DNA of 64,000 nt from Streptomyces venezuelae (GCF_008642315.1 NZ_CP029192.1:124001-188000); one strand, 5' to 3'. Positions 16,878-26,003 are shown, counted from the stretch's first letter. Notes: generated by a model not told the origin, from the sequence alone. A program made the numbers and translations.

Positions 16878-19494
16878 GGGGGGCTCCTTGTCCGGGGGCA
16901 GCGGTGCCGGGCCTCGCGTTCTGCGCGGGGGCGGGGTCCGGGGTCGGTGCGGGGGCGGGCTCTGGGGTCGGTCCGGGGGCGGGGCCTTGGATTGGCCCCG
17001 GGGCGGGGTCGGGTCCGGCCGCGGGGGCGGTCGCGGAGCTGGTCGCGGGCCCGGCCGCAGGGGTGGTCGCGGGCCCGGTTTCCGGGCTGGTTTCGGACCT
17101 GGTGGCGGGGCCGGTGTCGGGGCTGGTTTCCGGCCCGGTCGCGGGCCCGGCCGCAGGGGTGGTCGCGGGGCTGGTTTCGGACCTGGTGGCGGGGCCGGTG
17201 TCGGGGCTGGTTTCCGGCCCGGTCGCGGACGCAGCCGCGGGGCTGGTCCCGGCCCCGGTCGCAGAGCCGGTATCGAGCCCGGTCGCGGGGCCGGTCTCAG
17301 ACCCGGTACCAACACCGGTCCCAGACCCGGCGTCAGGACCGCTCACAGGCCCGGTGTCGGGGCCGGTCACAGGCCCGGTATCGGGACCGCTCACAGGCCC
17401 GGTATCGGGGGCGGTCACAGGCCCGGTATCGGGACCGCTCACAGGCCCGGTATCGGGGGCGGTCACAGGCCCGGTATCGGGACCGCTCACAGGCCCGGTG
17501 CCGGGGGCGGTCACAGGCCCGGTGTCGGGGGTGGTTGGGGTGCAGGACCAGGCGGCGCGGGCTATGGCGTCGGCGTCGGTGAGGGTGACCGAGTTGACGC
17601 CGGGGCGGATGCCGGCGGCGGTCACCCAGTGCACCGACTCGGTGGGCACCCCGAAGGCGAAGCGCCGCGGGTGGGCGCGGCCGGCCGCGTCGATCAGGTG
17701 GAAGGGGCGGCGGGTGACGGCCAGCCCGTCGGTCTGCACGCTCTCGCCGGAGCGGGTGCGGATGCGGTAGGCACTGCACTGGCCGCGCTCCAGCAGGTCG
17801 CGCAGCAGCGGGTCGCCGGTGCGGCGCAGCGTGATCGCGGGCAGGCGGGCCTCGACCAGGGCTCCCACCCGCACCGCGGAGTGCGGCACCTGCGGGGAGG
17901 CGACGGTGTAGCCGTGGGCGTCCGCGCTCACCTGCAGGCCCGGCCCGATGACCCGCAGCACGCCGGCCTCGATCAGCGCGACCATCTCCTCGACGCGGCG
18001 GGCCGGCGGGCCGATGGACAGGTGCGCGTTGAGCGGGGTGTACCAGCCGTCCAGGTCGGCGCGGTGGGAGTCGCCGTGCAGGCCGCCGTGGTCGACGATC
18101 AGGCGGATCTCGTTGCGCAGGTCCCGCAGGACGTCCAGGGCCGCCTTGAGGGGGCCGGTGACATTGCCGGCGCGGGCCTCGGCCACGTCCTGGCGCAGGT
18201 GGTCCAGGAGCCAGCCGGTGAAGTCGTGCGGGCCGGTGAACTCCCGGTCGCGGTAGGGCCGGGCGAGCAGGTCCCAGTCCCAGCGGTCCTTGTCGCCGAT
18301 GCCATAGGCCTCCAGGACCGCGTCGGTCTGCTCTCGGCGTGCGCCGGCGGCCAGGTAGTCGCGCCGGAGCCGGGCCGCCCGGGCACCGTCGCCGCGGGAG
18401 GTGAGCAGCGTCGTGTAGTAGACGGTCTCGGCCTCCCGGGCGATCAGCGGCCACACCTCGCGGGCGAAGTCCAGGCCGTCGCGGTGGTGCAGGCGGCGCA
18501 GGTCGGCGATGCGTGCGGGGGTGAGCAGCAGCGGCTCGTGGCGGCCGTGCGGGCCCTTCTCGTTCTCGCCGCGGGCCTGGTAGGGGATGCCGCGCCGGGA
18601 GCCCGCGTAGAGGCGGGGCTCCTTCCCGCTGGGGTGGTAGACCAGCCGGCTGCCGGCGCGGGCGAAGGTGCCGCCGCGGCCGGCGGTGAGCTGGGCCAGG
18701 TAGTCGAAGAAGTTCAGGCCCAGGCCGCGCAGCAGCACCGTGGCGCCCGGGTCCAGGACGTCCAGGTCGACGTCGGCGGGGTTGGCCGGCGCGATGTGGC
18801 GCAGGCCCAGCCGGGCGGCCCGGGCGGCGAAGTCCCGTTCGGGCCCGGTGGCGTGGGCCGGCAAGTGGCCCTGGCACAGGATCACCGCGTCCAGGGCGTG
18901 CAGGCGGGTGCCGTCGGCCAGCAGCACGCGCTGACGCGGCACGTCAGCAGTGGCGGGGCCGGTGGCGGGGGTAGGGCCGGTGGCGGTGGCGGGGTTGGGG
19001 TCGTCGTCGTCCAGGGTCAGGGCCAGGGTGCGGTGGGTGGTGATGTGCACATGGGCCGGCGCGGCCTCCACGACGCGCCGGTAGGCCCAGTGCAGGTAGT
19101 GGCCGTAGAACGCGCGGGTGGGATAGGTGTCGGGGCCCAGGGCGCGGGCCTGGGCCAGGACGGGCGCCGGGTACTGGCCGCGGATGCGGCCGGCGGCCAG
19201 CTGCCGGGCCCACTCGTACAGGCTCGGCCCCGGCTCCAGCGGGCCGTGCAGTTCCACGCTGGCGTCGGTGAACAGGGAGATCTGTCCGGCCACGGTGTTC
19301 ATGAGCAGGTGGGGCGACTGGTCGGTGCGCCACACCTTGCCGGGCCCGGGCGGATAGGGGTCGACCAGGTGGATGCGCAGAGGAACGTGCGGGGAGCGGC
19401 GGCGCGCGTTGGCGCACAGCCGCTCCAGGACGGACAGGCCGCGCGGGCCGGCGCCGATCACGCACACCGTGTTCTGTTTCTGTGGTGCTGTCAT
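16867..19494 (-). CDS. FAD/NAD(P)-binding N-oxygenase-like protein (CreE/FzmM-like) with repetitive tail
   Basis: 875-aa protein. Residues 1 to about 650 form an NAD_binding_9-type flavoprotein with an N-terminal dinucleotide site VCVIGAGPRGLSVLERL and blocks such as HLLMNTVAGQISLFTD and GLNFFDYLAQLTAGRGG. CreE and FzmM, which oxidise aspartate to nitrosuccinate, are of this type, and the overlapping lyase gene completes the pair that makes nitrous acid. About 220 C-terminal residues are Thr/Pro/Gly/Ala repeats including eight octapeptides of the form TGPV(S/T)(G/A)PD; family members normally end after the catalytic part. The ATG chosen (MTAPQKQN) sits just before the nucleotide-binding fold. 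Other N-hydroxylases of this class are possible. Confidence 0.85.
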   Translation of the reverse strand: MTAPQKQNTVCVIGAGPRGLSVLERLCANARRRSPHVPLRIHLVDPYPPGPGKVWRTDQSPHLLMNTVAGQISLFTDASVELHGPLEPGPSLYEWARQLAAGRIRGQYPAPVLAQARALGPDTYPTRAFYGHYLHWAYRRVVEAAPAHVHITTHRTLALTLDDDDPNPATATGPTPATGPATADVPRQRVLLADGTRLHALDAVILCQGHLPAHATGPERDFAARAARLGLRHIAPANPADVDLDVLDPGATVLLRGLGLNFFDYLAQLTAGRGGTFARAGSRLVYHPSGKEPRLYAGSRRGIPYQARGENEKGPHGRHEPLLLTPARIADLRRLHHRDGLDFAREVWPLIAREAETVYYTTLLTSRGDGARAARLRRDYLAAGARREQTDAVLEAYGIGDKDRWDWDLLARPYRDREFTGPHDFTGWLLDHLRQDVAEARAGNVTGPLKAALDVLRDLRNEIRLIVDHGGLHGDSHRADLDGWYTPLNAHLSIGPPARRVEEMVALIEAGVLRVIGPGLQVSADAHGYTVASPQVPHSAVRVGALVEARLPAITLRRTGDPLLRDLLERGQCSAYRIRTRSGESVQTDGLAVTRRPFHLIDAAGRAHPRRFAFGVPTESVHWVTAAGIRPGVNSVTLTDADAIARAAWSCTPTTPDTGPVTAPGTGPVSGPDTGPVTAPDTGPVSGPDTGPVTAPDTGPVSGPDTGPVTGPDTGPVSGPDAGSGTGVGTGSETGPATGLDTGSATGAGTSPAAASATGPETSPDTGPATRSETSPATTPAAGPATGPETSPDTGPATRSETSPETGPATTPAAGPATSSATAPAAGPDPAPGPIQGPAPGPTPEPAPAPTPDPAPAQNARPGTAAPGQGAPHAR
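17335..17530. repeat. 24-bp in-frame tandem repeats encoding octapeptides
   Basis: Eight 24-bp units alternate between two versions (GPVSGPD and GPVTAPD types) inside the flavoprotein tail. Less regular Pro/Thr/Ala repeats continue down to about 17040. The period is a multiple of three and the frame is kept, unlike the intergenic repeats of this window. Confidence 0.85.
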
Positions 19495-19834
19495 GTCTAC
19501 CGTCTCTGCTGGGTCACGCAACGGGGCGGCGACCGCACGCCGAGGGCCACGACCGCGGTGCGCGGTGTGCCCTGGTGCGTCCGGCCGGCGAGCACCGTCG
19601 CGGGCAGGCCCCGACGGCGCTCCGGCGCACGTCCCGCCGGCCCGGGAGCAACCTCAACCGGGCGGCGGACCCGGCCCGTTGCGCGCCAGGGCGCACCGGG
19701 GCGGGTACAGGGGACGTGCGGCAGGGGTGTATCGGCGCGCGGTGCGCCCGGCCGCGGTGGTGCGGCCGGGCGCGGCGCTGCGCGTACGTGCGGTGCCGGC
19801 CCTCATCCGCTGTCCCGGGGCGGGCGGTAGCCGT

Positions 19835-20812
19835 TCACCATTCCAGCAGGGCGAACCCTGCGGACATGCCGCCTCCGAAGCCGGCCAGGAGTACCAGGTC
19901 TCCGGGCCGGAAGGCTCCGCGGCCCACGGCCGCGTCCAGGGTGATCGGCACGGAGGCCGATCCGGTGTTGCCGTAGTGCTCCAGCGTCAGGTGGGTGGTG
20001 GCGTTGGGCAGCACCAGGTCCTCCAGGCCGGTGTCGAGCATGACGCCGTTGGCCTGGTGCGGCACGAAGTGCGCGATGTCCTCGGCGGCCACGCCCGCCT
20101 CGTGCAGGAACTCCTTGGTCAGCTGGGGCAGTTGCTCCACCACGAAGCGGCGCACCTCGCGGCCCTGCATCGTGAAGTACTGCAGGCCCGCCTCCAGGGC
20201 GGCCGGGTCGGCGGGCCGGCGGCTGCCGCCGGCGGGCACCTCGATCAGGCCCGACAGGTCCCCGAAGGAGTGCAGGGCCACGTGCCGCACCCGCGGGCCC
20301 GGGCTGTCGCTGCCCAGCACCAGGGCGCCGGCGCCGTCCCCGAACAGGACCACGGTGCGGCGGTCGGCGGGGTCGAGGATCCGCGAGTAGACGTCCGCGC
20401 CGATCACCAGGGCCCGGCCGCCCTGCTGGGCCAGCATGCTCTGCGCGACGGACAGCGCGAACACGCTGCCCGAGCAGACCGCGTTCACGTCGAAGGCGGC
20501 CGCGCCCACCGCGCCCAGCTGCTGCTGCACGTAGGCCGCGGTGGGCGGCTGCGGCCGGTCCGGGGTGGAGGTGGCCACCACGATCAGCGTCAGATCGCCC
20601 GGGGTGAGGCCGGCCGCGGCCAGCGCACGCCGCCCGGCGGCCACCGCCAGGTCCGAGGTGGCCTGGCCGGGGGCGGCCCAGCGCCGCTCCCTGATCTTGG
20701 TCTTCCGTATGATCCAGTCCCCGTCGACGCCGGCCGGTGCTCCGACCTCGTCGCTGGTGACTATCCGTTCGGGCACATAGGCACCCGTGCCCAGGACGGC
20801 GATGCCGCTCAT
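19835..20812 (-). CDS. nphT7: Acetoacetyl-CoA synthase, NphT7-type KAS III
   Basis: 325-aa ketosynthase III homologue that condenses acetyl-CoA with malonyl-CoA to acetoacetyl-CoA, the irreversible entry to the Streptomyces mevalonate pathway. It matches NphT7 over its length, including GTGAYVPERIV, VATSTPDRPQPPTAAYVQ, active-site Cys in DVNAVCSGSVFAL, His in HFVPHQANGVMLD and Asn in YGNTGSAS, and the C terminus LLAGFGGGMSAGFALLEW. It stands downstream of HMG-CoA synthase and mevalonate kinase genes. Because it consumes malonyl-CoA, it shares a precursor with the tetrahydroxynaphthalene synthase of the same cluster. Confidence 0.95.
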   Translation of the reverse strand: MSGIAVLGTGAYVPERIVTSDEVGAPAGVDGDWIIRKTKIRERRWAAPGQATSDLAVAAGRRALAAAGLTPGDLTLIVVATSTPDRPQPPTAAYVQQQLGAVGAAAFDVNAVCSGSVFALSVAQSMLAQQGGRALVIGADVYSRILDPADRRTVVLFGDGAGALVLGSDSPGPRVRHVALHSFGDLSGLIEVPAGGSRRPADPAALEAGLQYFTMQGREVRRFVVEQLPQLTKEFLHEAGVAAEDIAHFVPHQANGVMLDTGLEDLVLPNATTHLTLEHYGNTGSASVPITLDAAVGRGAFRPGDLVLLAGFGGGMSAGFALLEW

Positions 20813-21183
20813 GCGCCTGCTCCTTTCAGCTGCGTTCGCACGGGGGGCGTCAGCGCCGCTCGTGGATCTGCCTGCGACCGGACCGGACGGCCGGCCACGC
20901 CCGGCCGTGGTACGCCGGACCGCGGTGATAGCGGTGATAGCGGTGATAGGTGATAGCGGTGGTGGCGGTGATGGCCGGCGCGTCCGCGGCGCGCCGGGCA
21001 GGGGTGGTGGCCGGTGTGCTGCGCAGGCCGCGCCGGACAGGGGGCGTGGGCCCGCACGTAGCGCGATGCACCGGGCGAGGGGCACGGCCCGCGCGTAACG
21101 CGATGCACCGGGGCGAGTGAGGCTGGGGGCGGCGAGGTGTCCGCCGGCCTCCACCCCCACCCCCCTTGGGCCGTGACGGGGCG
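20813..21183. repeat. Gene-free spacer with short tandem repeats
   Basis: 371 bp between HMG-CoA synthase and the NphT7-type gene. It contains a run of GCGGTGATA units near 20925-20975 and two copies of a GCGATGCACCGGG-type word (about 21060 and 21103). No gene or clear promoter is seen; it may only be transcribed spacer. Confidence 0.5.
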
Positions 21184-22365
21184 TCAGCGGCGCTGGTAGA
21201 TCCGCTTGTGGCCGTGCAGGGCCGCCAGCCGGAAGTCGCCGCTGGTCTGCACCGGGGTGGGGTAGCCGCCGCCGTCGGTGGGGAAGGACCGTTCGTGCAG
21301 CTCGCGGTAGTCCGCGTAGTCCAGCGGCCGGCGCCGTTCGATCACCGCCCGGTGCTCGGCCGTGCGCAGCTGCGCCCGGTAGCCCGGCACGACCTGGCCC
21401 GCGAAGAACTCCGCGACGCTGCCCGATCCGTAGCTGAGGAAGCCGACGGGCCGGCCGCTGAGGTCCTCGGCCTGGTCCAGCAGCGCGGCCAGCGCCAGGT
21501 AGACCGAGGCGGTGTAGCTGTTGCCGATCACCCGGTTGTAGGCGGTGGTGTGGCCCAGCGCCGCCTCGATGGCGTCCTTGCCGCTGTCGTGGCCGCAGTA
21601 CTCCAGCAGATGCCGGTGGGCCTTGTAGGCCATCTTGGTGAAGGGCTGGTGGTAGCAGAAGGCCGCGAACTCCTCCAGCGCGTGCCCGCCCTGGCCGCTG
21701 TAGTCCTTCCAGCAGCCCTCCACCGCCTGCAGGTACGCGTGGATCGACTCCTGGCCGTCCACCAGCGCCTCGGTACGGTAGTTGGGCCGCCAGAAGTCCA
21801 TCACGTCCGCGGTGAACAGCCCCGAGGGGCCCTCGATGCGCACCAGGGCGGGGTCCGCGCCGACCAGCATCGCGACCGCCGCGGCGCCCTGGGTGGCCTC
21901 GCCGGGGCTGTCCAGCTCGTACTTGGACACGTCGCTGGCGATGACCAGGACCTGCTGGGAGGGGTCGCGCGCCACCAGGCCCAGGGCGAACTGCAGTCCG
22001 GCGGTGGCCCCGTAGCAGGCCTGCTTGAGCTCGACCACCCGGGCCGCGGAGGGCAGCCCGAGCAGGGAATGCACATACACCCCGGCGGCCTTGGCCTGGT
22101 CGATCGAGGACTCGGTGGCGAAGACCACGGTGCGGATGTTCTCGCTGCCGTGCCGGGCGATGACCGGCGCCGCGGCGGCCGCGGCCAGCGTGACGATGTC
22201 CTCGTCGGCCGCGGGCACGCTCATCGATTCCTGGCCGATGCCCAGGTGGTACTTGCCGATCTCGGTGCCGTTGTACGCGGCCAGCGCCGCGTGCGACAGC
22301 ACGAACTCGGTCGTCGCGAACGACAGATCATGAATGCCTATGCCTTTGCCCGGACCACTGGCCAT
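21184..22365 (-). CDS. mvaS: Hydroxymethylglutaryl-CoA synthase (mevalonate pathway)
   Basis: 393-aa HMG-CoA synthase of the type found in Streptomyces mevalonate clusters (naphterpin, furaquinocin and similar loci). It condenses acetyl-CoA with acetoacetyl-CoA. Key blocks are IGIHDLSFATTEFVL at the N terminus, ATESSIDQAKAAGVYVH, catalytic Cys in ELKQACYGATAGLQ, SDVSKYELDSPGEATQGAGA-like sequence, and FAAFCYHQPFTKMAYKAHRH with the active-site His. A GGAGAGG ribosome site directly precedes the chosen ATG; a GTG five codons upstream is less likely. It is not a beta-branching HCS, given the close match to mevalonate-type enzymes and its neighbours. Confidence 0.95.
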   Translation of the reverse strand: MASGPGKGIGIHDLSFATTEFVLSHAALAAYNGTEIGKYHLGIGQESMSVPAADEDIVTLAAAAAAPVIARHGSENIRTVVFATESSIDQAKAAGVYVHSLLGLPSAARVVELKQACYGATAGLQFALGLVARDPSQQVLVIASDVSKYELDSPGEATQGAAAVAMLVGADPALVRIEGPSGLFTADVMDFWRPNYRTEALVDGQESIHAYLQAVEGCWKDYSGQGGHALEEFAAFCYHQPFTKMAYKAHRHLLEYCGHDSGKDAIEAALGHTTAYNRVIGNSYTASVYLALAALLDQAEDLSGRPVGFLSYGSGSVAEFFAGQVVPGYRAQLRTAEHRAVIERRRPLDYADYRELHERSFPTDGGGYPTPVQTSGDFRLAALHGHKRIYQRR

Positions 22366-22515
22366 GCCCTCTCCACCCACCCCTAGTTTTCGTCGCGTTG
22401 TCGCGTTGTCGTGTCGTTGTGTGGCCGCGCTGGACGCACCTGCGCCCGCGCCGGCCCGCCCCTCCTCCCCGGGGGGGGCGGGTTTCAGGTCACCGGTTCA
22501 CATCACCGGTTCACG

Positions 22516-23553
22516 TCACCGGCTGTGGCCGGCGCGTGCCCGGAGCGGGACGACCCAGGTCTGGACGGCGCCGGCCTCGTGCAGCTGCCGGGTGACGGCG
22601 CTGGCCTGTTCGGCCTCGGTCAGCGCGATCATGCAGCCGCCCATCCCGCCGCCGGTGATCTTCGCTCCGAGGCTGCCGGCCGTCTGGGCCGCCTGGACCA
22701 GCGTGTCGATGCGCTGGGTGCTCAGCCCGGCGGCCCGCAGCAGTTCGTGATACTCCGTCAGGCGGTGGCCCAGTTCCTGCGGTTTGCCGTCGGCCAGGGC
22801 CAGTCGGGCCTCGTCGGTCAGCTCGGTGGCCCGGCGCACGAAGTGTTCCCGGGCCCCGGCGTGGCGCTCGAAGCCGGCGCGCAGCAGGGCGACGGCGTCC
22901 TTGGTGCGGCCCACTTCGCCGCTGTCGGCGATGATGAACAAGCCTTCGCAGCCCAGGGGCAGTTCTGTGGCCCGGCCCTCCTGGAAGAGCAGGGGCGCGG
23001 CGGCGCCCACGGCCCGCGCGTCCACGCCGCTGGCCCGGCCGTGGGTGACGTTCTCCGCGGTCTGCACCAGTTCGAAGGCGGCCTGCTCGGTGACGTCGTG
23101 GTCGAAGAGGTCGGCCAGGGCGAGGACCACCGCCTGGGCGCACGCCGCGCTGGAGCCCAGGCCGCGGCCGGGCGGCACCGCGCAGTCCAGGATGACGTCC
23201 AGGTGCACGTCGGCGGCGATGCCGGTGCGCGTGCGGAACTCGGCGGTCAGCCGCCGCAGCCAGTCGGTGGCCTGGGTGCCCACCGGCCGTGTCGGGGAGC
23301 CCGTCATGGTCAGGGACACATCGCCGGTGTCGTCCGGGGCGCGCTCGGACCAGCCGGCGCTGGCGGTGACCGGCAGCTGCGGCACGGGCAGTGCGAGGGC
23401 CGGGGCACCGTAGACCACCGCGTGCTCCCCCAGCAGGATGGCCTTGGCGTGGGCGCGGCCCACCCCGACCGAGCGGGCCCGGCCACGGCGCGATGCCCGC
23501 TGTGCTGAGGCCGGTGGCGTCAACGCACTCAGCTCCCTTTGTCTTTTCTGCAT
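22516..23553 (-). CDS. mvaK1: Mevalonate kinase
   Basis: GHMP-family kinase (345 aa) phosphorylating mevalonate. It shows VGRAHAKAILLGEHAVVYGAPALALP at the N-terminal side (motif 1), the ATP-binding PPGRGLGSSAACAQ (motif 2) and KITGGGMGGCMI (motif 3). The N terminus MQKRQRELSAL is conserved in Streptomyces mevalonate kinases, which fixes the start even though no strong ribosome site is visible. It is the first gene of an operon that continues with HMG-CoA synthase, NphT7, the FAD protein and the lyase. HMG-CoA reductase, phosphomevalonate kinase, diphosphomevalonate decarboxylase and IPP isomerase are not in the window. Confidence 0.95.
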   Translation of the reverse strand: MQKRQRELSALTPPASAQRASRRGRARSVGVGRAHAKAILLGEHAVVYGAPALALPVPQLPVTASAGWSERAPDDTGDVSLTMTGSPTRPVGTQATDWLRRLTAEFRTRTGIAADVHLDVILDCAVPPGRGLGSSAACAQAVVLALADLFDHDVTEQAAFELVQTAENVTHGRASGVDARAVGAAAPLLFQEGRATELPLGCEGLFIIADSGEVGRTKDAVALLRAGFERHAGAREHFVRRATELTDEARLALADGKPQELGHRLTEYHELLRAAGLSTQRIDTLVQAAQTAGSLGAKITGGGMGGCMIALTEAEQASAVTRQLHEAGAVQTWVVPLRARAGHSR

Positions 23554-23993
23554 GGAGATCGCGTCATCCAGACTGTGAGGAAGGAATGAAGCAGGACATC
23601 GGATGCGTGGTTCACCGCGTCCTTCGAGCACGGGCGGGGCCCGGGTGCGGGGCCGCGGGGTACGGGTACGGGTACGGGTACGGGTAGGGGACCGAAGGGC
23701 CCGGGACACCGCATACGGAATACGGAAATACGGGGCCGCGCAACGGCACGCGCGCCTGCGGCGGTTCGAGGAATCGGGGGCGCCGGCCCGGCCCGGCACG
23801 GTGGTGCGGGTGCGGGGGGCGCGGTCCCGGCGCGGTGGTGCGGGGTGCGCGTTTGGGGGGCGCCGGCAGACTGGAGCGGCTCGCGCCACAGGAGGTGGGG
23901 CGGGGCCTTGGCCCTCCGCCCTTCGTGCGGAGCGGCGGCGGATACGGTGCCCACTCCCCTGCGCCGGTTACTGCCTTGCCGCGCGGCGGCTTT

Positions 23994-24071
23994 CGGGCAG
24001 GGGGGACGCACCGGAATAGTGACACGGGCTTCGCCCTGACGCCTAGGGCATCAGGAAGTGGCGTGGCTCAC
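23994..24071 (-). promoter_or_regulatory. Shared promoter/operator element, copy 2 (mevalonate/nitrite operon)
   Basis: On the minus strand GTGAGCCACGCCAC (a decayed form of the GTGAC-N4-GTCAC palindrome) is followed after 30 bp by CCGTGTCACTATTCC, as in the copies near 9.4 and 33.8 kb. The conserved CCCTGCCC follows downstream. CACTAT would be the -10; the -35 equivalent (TAGGCG) is weaker. The leader to mevalonate kinase, about 450 bp, contains ATACGG repeats like the phz leader. The remainder of the gap to 24602 is GC-rich DNA without a supportable gene. Confidence 0.65.
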
Positions 24072-24602
24072 ATCGTGGTAGGGGGGGTGGGGGCGTGCGG
24101 GCGGCTCAACCGGCGCCGGGGCGGGGGGACTTGAGGATTCCGGGGTGGTCCTCACACCCCGGCCCGTGAGGGCAGCAGGGCGGGGGCGGGACGGGCCGTG
24201 GCGGGCCAGTGGCGGCTCAGCCGGGGCCGGGGAGCGGCATGTCGGCCGCCTGCCCCCCTCGTGGGCCCCGCCTCCGTGCGGCCGGCCCGGCGGGGGCGGG
24301 GCGGGGTGCCGGGCGCGGGCCTGCGCGCTCCGGCCTGGGCCGAGGGGGCGCCGCGCTGCCTGCCGGGCCGGCACGGGGAGACGGACCCCGCTCCCCGCCC
24401 CCGGCCCGTAGAGGGGTTCACGGTCGGCCGGATGCGGGCCGGCACGCCCCAACTCGCCCTGCGGAGCGATGCGTTGTCTGCCGCTCCGGTTCAGGGGCCG
24501 GGCCCCGCTCCCCCGGCGCGAAGCGGCAGGGCAGAGGGGTGGCCGGCCGGCACGGCCAGCGCACGCGGGGTGGGATGCGGGGTGCGGGGTGTGGGGTGCG
24601 GG

Positions 24603-24743
24603 TCAGTCGATGCCGCGTACCAGGTGGGGTTCCCAGGTGTCGTCCTCGTCGATGCCGGCCAGGCGCAGCGGGGGCGGGCGGGGCGGGGCGAGCACCGGCA
24701 CGTCCCAAGGCCACCTGGCTTCCTCTTCCTCGGTGTCGTGCAT
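24603..24743 (-). CDS. Small acidic protein of 46 aa, unknown function
   Basis: Short ORF 29 bp downstream of metF with an excellent GAGGAGG ribosome site 5 bp before its ATG, which is the main reason to accept it. The product is acidic at the front (MHDTEEEEARWPWDVPVL), has a Pro-rich centre and ends with Trp/His-containing TWEPHLVRGID. There is no transmembrane segment or Cys. I do not recognise the family. Its place at the end of the SAM-supply cassette suggests a helper or regulatory peptide; a ribosomally made peptide precursor is possible but no modifying enzyme is adjacent. Confidence 0.65.
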   Translation of the reverse strand: MHDTEEEEARWPWDVPVLAPPRPPPLRLAGIDEDDTWEPHLVRGID

Positions 24744-24772
24744 CGGGTCCTCCTCGTCGGGGTGTTCGTGCC

Positions 24773-25711
24773 TCAGCGGGGTGCGGCGAGGCCGTGGGGC
24801 TCGCCGATGGTGCCGGGGACGGCAGGGCTGGCGGGGGTGGTGGGGGTGTGGAGGTTGCGGTGGATCTCCAGCGTCGCCGTGGAGCGGTTGAGGGTGATGT
24901 AGTGCAGGCCGGGGGCGCCCTCGGCCAGCAGGCGCTGGGCCATGGCGGTGGCGTACTCGACCCCGATGCGGTGGCCCTGGGCCGGGTCGTGGCGGGCGGC
25001 TTCCAGGCGGTGGGCCAGGTGTTCGGGGAACGCGGCGCCGCTCAGGGCGGCGAAGCGGCCGATCTGGCGCACGTCGGTGGCCGGCATGATCTCCGGGATG
25101 ATCGGGGTGGTGCAGCCCGCGGCGGCCACCTTGTCGCGCAGCCGCAGGTAGTCCTCGACGTGGAAGAACATCTGGGTGATGGCGTAGTCGGCGCCCGCCC
25201 GGCACTTGGCGACGAAGTGGCGGATGTCGCTGTCCCAGTCCGCCGAGCGCGGGTGGCGTTCGGGAAAGGCCGCCACGCCGACACTGAAGGCCCCCGACTC
25301 CTTGACCAGGCGCACCAGTTGGTGGGCGTGGGTGAAGCCGTCGGGGTGCGGGATCCAGGGCGCGCCCGGGTCCCCGGGCGGATCGCCGCGCACGGCCAGG
25401 ACGTCGCGGACCCCGGCGTCGGCGTACTGGCCGATGATGTGCCGCAGTTCGGCCACCGAGTGGCCGACCGCGGTCAGGTGCGCGACGGGGCGCAGGGTCG
25501 TCTCGGCCGCGATGCGTTTGGTCACCTCCACGGTGCGGTCCCGGGAGGAGCCGCCGGCCCCGTAGGTGACCGAGACGAAGGCCGGGGCCAGGGTCTCGAC
25601 CCGGCGGATGGTGTGCCACAGGGTGCGGGCCGCGGCGTCGGTCTTGGGCGGGAAGAACTCGAAGGAGAAGGACGGTGCGTCTTCTTCGACGATGTCGCGC
25701 AGTGCGGTCAC
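24773..25711 (-). CDS. metF: 5,10-methylenetetrahydrofolate reductase (MetF)
   Basis: 312-aa TIM-barrel flavoenzyme reducing methylene-THF to methyl-THF for remethylation of homocysteine. Typical sequences are [18 protein letters not shown] at the N terminus, [46 protein letters not shown] and [15 protein letters not shown]. With metK and the adenosine-kinase-like gene it forms a methyl-donor recycling cassette seen in several Streptomyces meroterpenoid clusters. S-adenosylhomocysteine hydrolase and methionine synthase are absent here. A second, primary metF probably exists elsewhere in the genome (inference). Confidence 0.94.
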   Translation of the reverse strand: MTALRDIVEEDAPSFSFEFFPPKTDAAARTLWHTIRRVETLAPAFVSVTYGAGGSSRDRTVEVTKRIAAETTLRPVAHLTAVGHSVAELRHIIGQYADAGVRDVLAVRGDPPGDPGAPWIPHPDGFTHAHQLVRLVKESGAFSVGVAAFPERHPRSADWDSDIRHFVAKCRAGADYAITQMFFHVEDYLRLRDKVAAAGCTTPIIPEIMPATDVRQIGRFAALSGAAFPEHLAHRLEAARHDPAQGHRIGVEYATAMAQRLLAEGAPGLHYITLNRSTATLEIHRNLHTPTTPASPAVPGTIGEPHGLAAPR

Positions 25712-25772
25712 TGCCGGCCTCCGGCGTTCGGCGTGGACAGGGCGGGCCTGGCGGGCGTTTACGGGTCGGGCC

Positions 25773-25860
25773 GCCCGGTGCCGGATGCGTCCGCCCGGTG
25801 CGGGGTGGGTCCGCCCGGTGCGGGGAGCCCGTCCGGTGCGGGGAGCCCGTCCGGTGCGGG
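25773..25860. repeat. 20-bp tandem repeats between metF and the kinase gene
   Basis: Four to five units of the GCCCGGTGCGGGGAGCCCGT type, the last ones 18 bp long, fill part of the roughly 290-bp spacer. It probably lies within the operon transcript. No coding potential is supported. Confidence 0.7.
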
Positions 25861-26003
25861 TGAGCGGGGTGCCGGCGGACGCCGAGGTCCGGGCGTTGCC
25901 CGGGGCGGCGTCAAAGCGTTGCCCCGGGGCGGCGGCAGGAGGTTGGCCCCGGGGCCGGGCCCGGCGGCCGGCGGCTGACGGCTGGGGGCCGGCGGGTTGA
26001 GGG

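Noticed and set aside
16573..19830. 1085-codon plus-strand frame opposite the lyase and flavoprotein
   Set aside because: Shadow of recognised enzymes on the other strand.
21184..22365. Beta-branching HMG-CoA synthase of a trans-AT PKS
   Set aside because: Sequence and neighbours match mevalonate-pathway enzymes; no modular PKS genes are present.
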